Shown here one piece after another: positions 18,464 through 20,108 of a stretch of 20,108 nt of DNA (position 1 is its first letter; every line of letters starts with the position of its first letter). The notes below the pieces were generated by a model. That model made no database searches and was not told the origin of the DNA. It was given only the letters and a program-made list of their open reading frames with translations. Made by a program: the position numbers and the translations under genes. The stretch comes from Hypsibius dujardini (lineage: Eukaryota; Tardigrada; Eutardigrada; Parachela; Hypsibiidae), in assembly GCA_001579985.1 (NCBI GenBank), contig LRSR01013927.1, positions 1 to 20,108 of the forward strand, written 5' to 3'.

Positions 18464-18639
18464 CTGAATTTAAGGCCGTAGTACAGTACCAAGAGATGCT
18501 CTTCACGTTCTAAAAACTATGAAAATTTTAAATTGACACTCATAAGGCGGCAGAGATTGACAGTAATTACAACAGTCCAAATAAAATGCTCTAGAACTGA
18601 TGTTTTAAATGTAGCTGTATTTATGGCAGTGTTCAATAC

Positions 18640-18760
18640 CTGGGCGATTCGTCGGATGTCACCCGACGATAGCCGAAAATAAAATAACCATGCGCTCGTG
18701 ATTGGTGGTGAAAAATAGATGTTACCTAGTGAAAGGCAGCTCAATATAACGCCGTTTCAC
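18640..18760 (-). CDS. Gene B candidate: two short exons separated by 31 bases
   Basis: Exon 18760-18726 follows ggtaaattctgttcag and reads VKRRYIELPFT, with donor ACTAG|GTAACA in phase 2. Exon 18694-18640 reads AWLFYFRLSSGDIRRIAQ and ends at CAG|GTATTG in phase 0. The 31-base putative intron between them is unusually short for an animal. An unspliced frame over 18517-18744 shares the second exon's reading. Rich in Arg and aromatics; no family recognised. Confidence 0.33.
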
Positions 18761-18922
18761 CTGAACAGAATTTACCAATCATCAACTGATGTGCGGCAGC
18801 ATATCTAGAAAAATTTTCCGAAAATTGAAAATCTGGTGCTGCTTAAAAAGCGTCGTCAAATTTTGAAAGATCTATTAAGAGTAGTTGGGCCTGAATAACT
18901 GTGAGTAAAGGCGGAATATGTA

Positions 18923-19095
18923 TTATGCAGATCGGGATATTAAACCGCAATTGACGGTAAAGGAGCAGCCATCAGTGAAGTTTCTGCCATGCTGACCAGC
19001 GACATCTTGGGCGAACTTGGACTGTTCGTCGCTGAAGAGGCCGTAGAAGTAGGGGCTCCATTCTTCCCGATTACTCGGTAAAACACACATCGTAA
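18923..19095 (-). CDS. Gene B candidate: exon with strong coding composition
   Basis: On the minus strand the frame reads NREEWSPYFYGLFSDEQSKF, then AQDVAGQHGRNFTDGCSFTVNCG, with a high share of C-ending codons that contrasts with the AT-rich surroundings. A likely acceptor is gttttgagaacag at 19096, although one at ctttactgcttag further upstream also fits. An ATG (MCVLPSNREEW) near its start could instead be the initiator. The frame stops at TAA 18925-18923 unless a donor before it is used; none of those is strong. One N-glycosylation sequon (NFT) and two Cys hint at a secreted protein. Confidence 0.45.
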
Positions 19096-19597
19096 CTGTT
19101 CTCAAAACTTTTTCCAAACTAAGCAGTAAAGAATGAAGTTGACAGAATAATTGCTGAAAAATATCACATTGATAATAGGTAGAGCTTTCTGGTTTAATGC
19201 TTCCGTTAAGTTGTAGCTGCATTAGGGAGGATTGCTAGCAATTTGGAGAATTTTGTAGACAACGTTTGGGAATTGTGTGAGGAAATAAATGGCTGAGCAG
19301 CTTATCAGACATTTTTCTTTTAAAAACATTGTTGAAACGAGCGTTTTCCTGTCAAAATCGAGAGAAATGGAATCTTGTAGTGTTTCTCGAAATATATAAT
19401 TCTTAAAAACAAAAATTCGCTGGTCAACAGTATCTGATATCTGAAAATCGTTGTGAACACGGCACTATAATAAAAGCACAGTACTGATTTATTCCGAATT
19501 CTACCTTTACAAATCACCCCCAGTTGGGCAAGTTTTGAGATACTCCGTTTTCGAGTAGAAAAATCACCTCATTCAGAAATTGTGCAAAGAATTGTTT

Positions 19598-19804
19598 TTA
19601 GTGTTGAATTTCGATGCTGGAATTTTGCCAAGCTTTTAAATACCAATCCCATTGCGCCCTGAGTGACTTAATCCGCAACAAATATGTTTCTAACCTCAAT
19701 TTGTTTTCCAAGTATATTCTCAAGAGTACATATGGTGGGTTAACTTCAGCTTGCACGAAGTAAGAAACAAAGGAGTAACCGCTAAGCAAATTGACTCTGA
19801 AATA
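19598..19804 (-). CDS. Possible terminal exon, minus strand
   Basis: Starts after aagtaaacatatttcag. It is open for about 66 codons, beginning VNLLSGYSFVSYFVQAEVNP and ending LRAQWDWYLKAWQNSSIEIQ-H before TAA 19600-19598. Leu/Tyr/Trp-rich with no ATG start, so it would need upstream exons beyond this position. Support is the acceptor and protein-like tail only. Confidence 0.28.
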   Translation of the reverse strand, partial: YFRVNLLSGYSFVSYFVQAEVNPPYVLLRIYLENKLRLETYLLRIKSLRAQWDWYLKAWQNSSIEIQH

Positions 19805-19884
19805 TGTTTACTTGACGAGCTAACAATATCTTACTGTACACGCGGGCAGAACTGGCCCCCGTCGAAAAAAATATGTTTTTATGT

Positions 19885-19957
19885 ATGAAAAGGTACATAA
19901 ATTCTATGTCGTTTTACCGACCTTTTGGCGGTACACTTCGGTAGTACCTTTTTTCAT
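19885..19957. repeat. Foldback with nested stems upstream of the right-edge exon
   Basis: The outer arms atgaaaaggtac (19885-19896) and gtaccttttttcat (19944-19957) are complementary except for two extra bases. An inner stem pairs taccga (19915-19920) with tcggta (19938-19943). It lies about 60 bases before the acceptor at 20018, in presumed intron sequence. Confidence 0.55.
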
Positions 19958-20018
19958 GAAAACTCTTAAATTTTATAGTCATAAAATCTTCGTTTTTTCC
20001 TGAATTTTTCCTCACCAG

Positions 20019-20108
20019 ACTCTGACTCTTTTGGGAGACGGATTGATTCTTCTCGAAATTCCAAACGGATCAGTTAGCCAACTTCAGTGTCCGTCCGATA
20101 AACACGTC
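20019..20108 (+). CDS. Partial exon running off the right edge
   Basis: A strong acceptor with a long pyrimidine tract (ttcctgaatttttcctcaccag) precedes 30 codons that stay open to the window end, reading TLTLLGDGLILLEIPNGSVS then QLQCPSDKHV. The other two frames contain stops. The sequence suggests a beta-strand-rich soluble domain, but the family cannot be told from 30 residues. Upstream exons on the plus strand were not found in the preceding kilobase. Confidence 0.5.

Overview
The window looks like nuclear DNA from an invertebrate animal. It is AT-rich, has no bacterial-style gene packing, and its coding stretches are broken by GT-AG introns with pyrimidine-rich acceptors and strong donors (GTAAGT, GTGAGT). 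Intron candidates run from about 40 bases to about 2 kb. A secreted protein with a bulb-type lectin fold and a poly-Thr linker also suits an invertebrate. I cannot fix the phylum from sequence alone. No rRNA, tRNA, CRISPR array or bacterial operon was seen.

The left half (about 1.9-9.6 kb, plus strand) is dominated by one large multi-exon gene, called gene A here. It encodes roughly 920 residues in about seven exons whose reading phases join. It has a basic Arg/Gly/Lys-rich middle, a Pro/Ser-rich stretch and a folded-looking C-terminal third. I do not recognise the family; a nuclear role is only inferred from the basic region. Its third intron has competing splice choices. Its fifth intron carries a diverged direct-repeat pair around a perfect 20-base inverted repeat. 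Its 2-kb sixth intron holds a same-strand candidate nested gene or gene remnant, in which two reading frames are open over the same bases.

The middle (9.6-12.8 kb) holds a 340-base palindromic MITE-like element flanked by TA, just downstream of gene A. After it come small exon-like pieces on both strands: a candidate minus-strand gene near 10.5-10.9 kb, a short plus-strand gene end at 11.3-11.5 kb split by a possible 42-base intron, and a further plus-strand exon near 11.8-12.0 kb.

The clearest functional locus is on the minus strand at 12.8-15.8 kb. One exon encodes a signal peptide, an eight-cysteine domain, a bulb-type (GNA-like) lectin domain and a Thr-rich mucin-like linker. A second exon encodes three tandem four-cysteine repeats and the stop codon. 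A donor in the first exon and the acceptor of the second are in matching phase, so I read them as one secreted, probably glycan-binding protein of about 388 residues.

The right part (16-20.1 kb) is mostly non-coding. It has a weaker minus-strand gene candidate built of short exons at 18.3-19.1 kb, a possible terminal exon at 19.6-19.8 kb, two foldback structures, and a good plus-strand exon that begins at 20,019 and runs off the edge. The first 53 bases may likewise be an exon of a minus-strand gene leaving the left edge.
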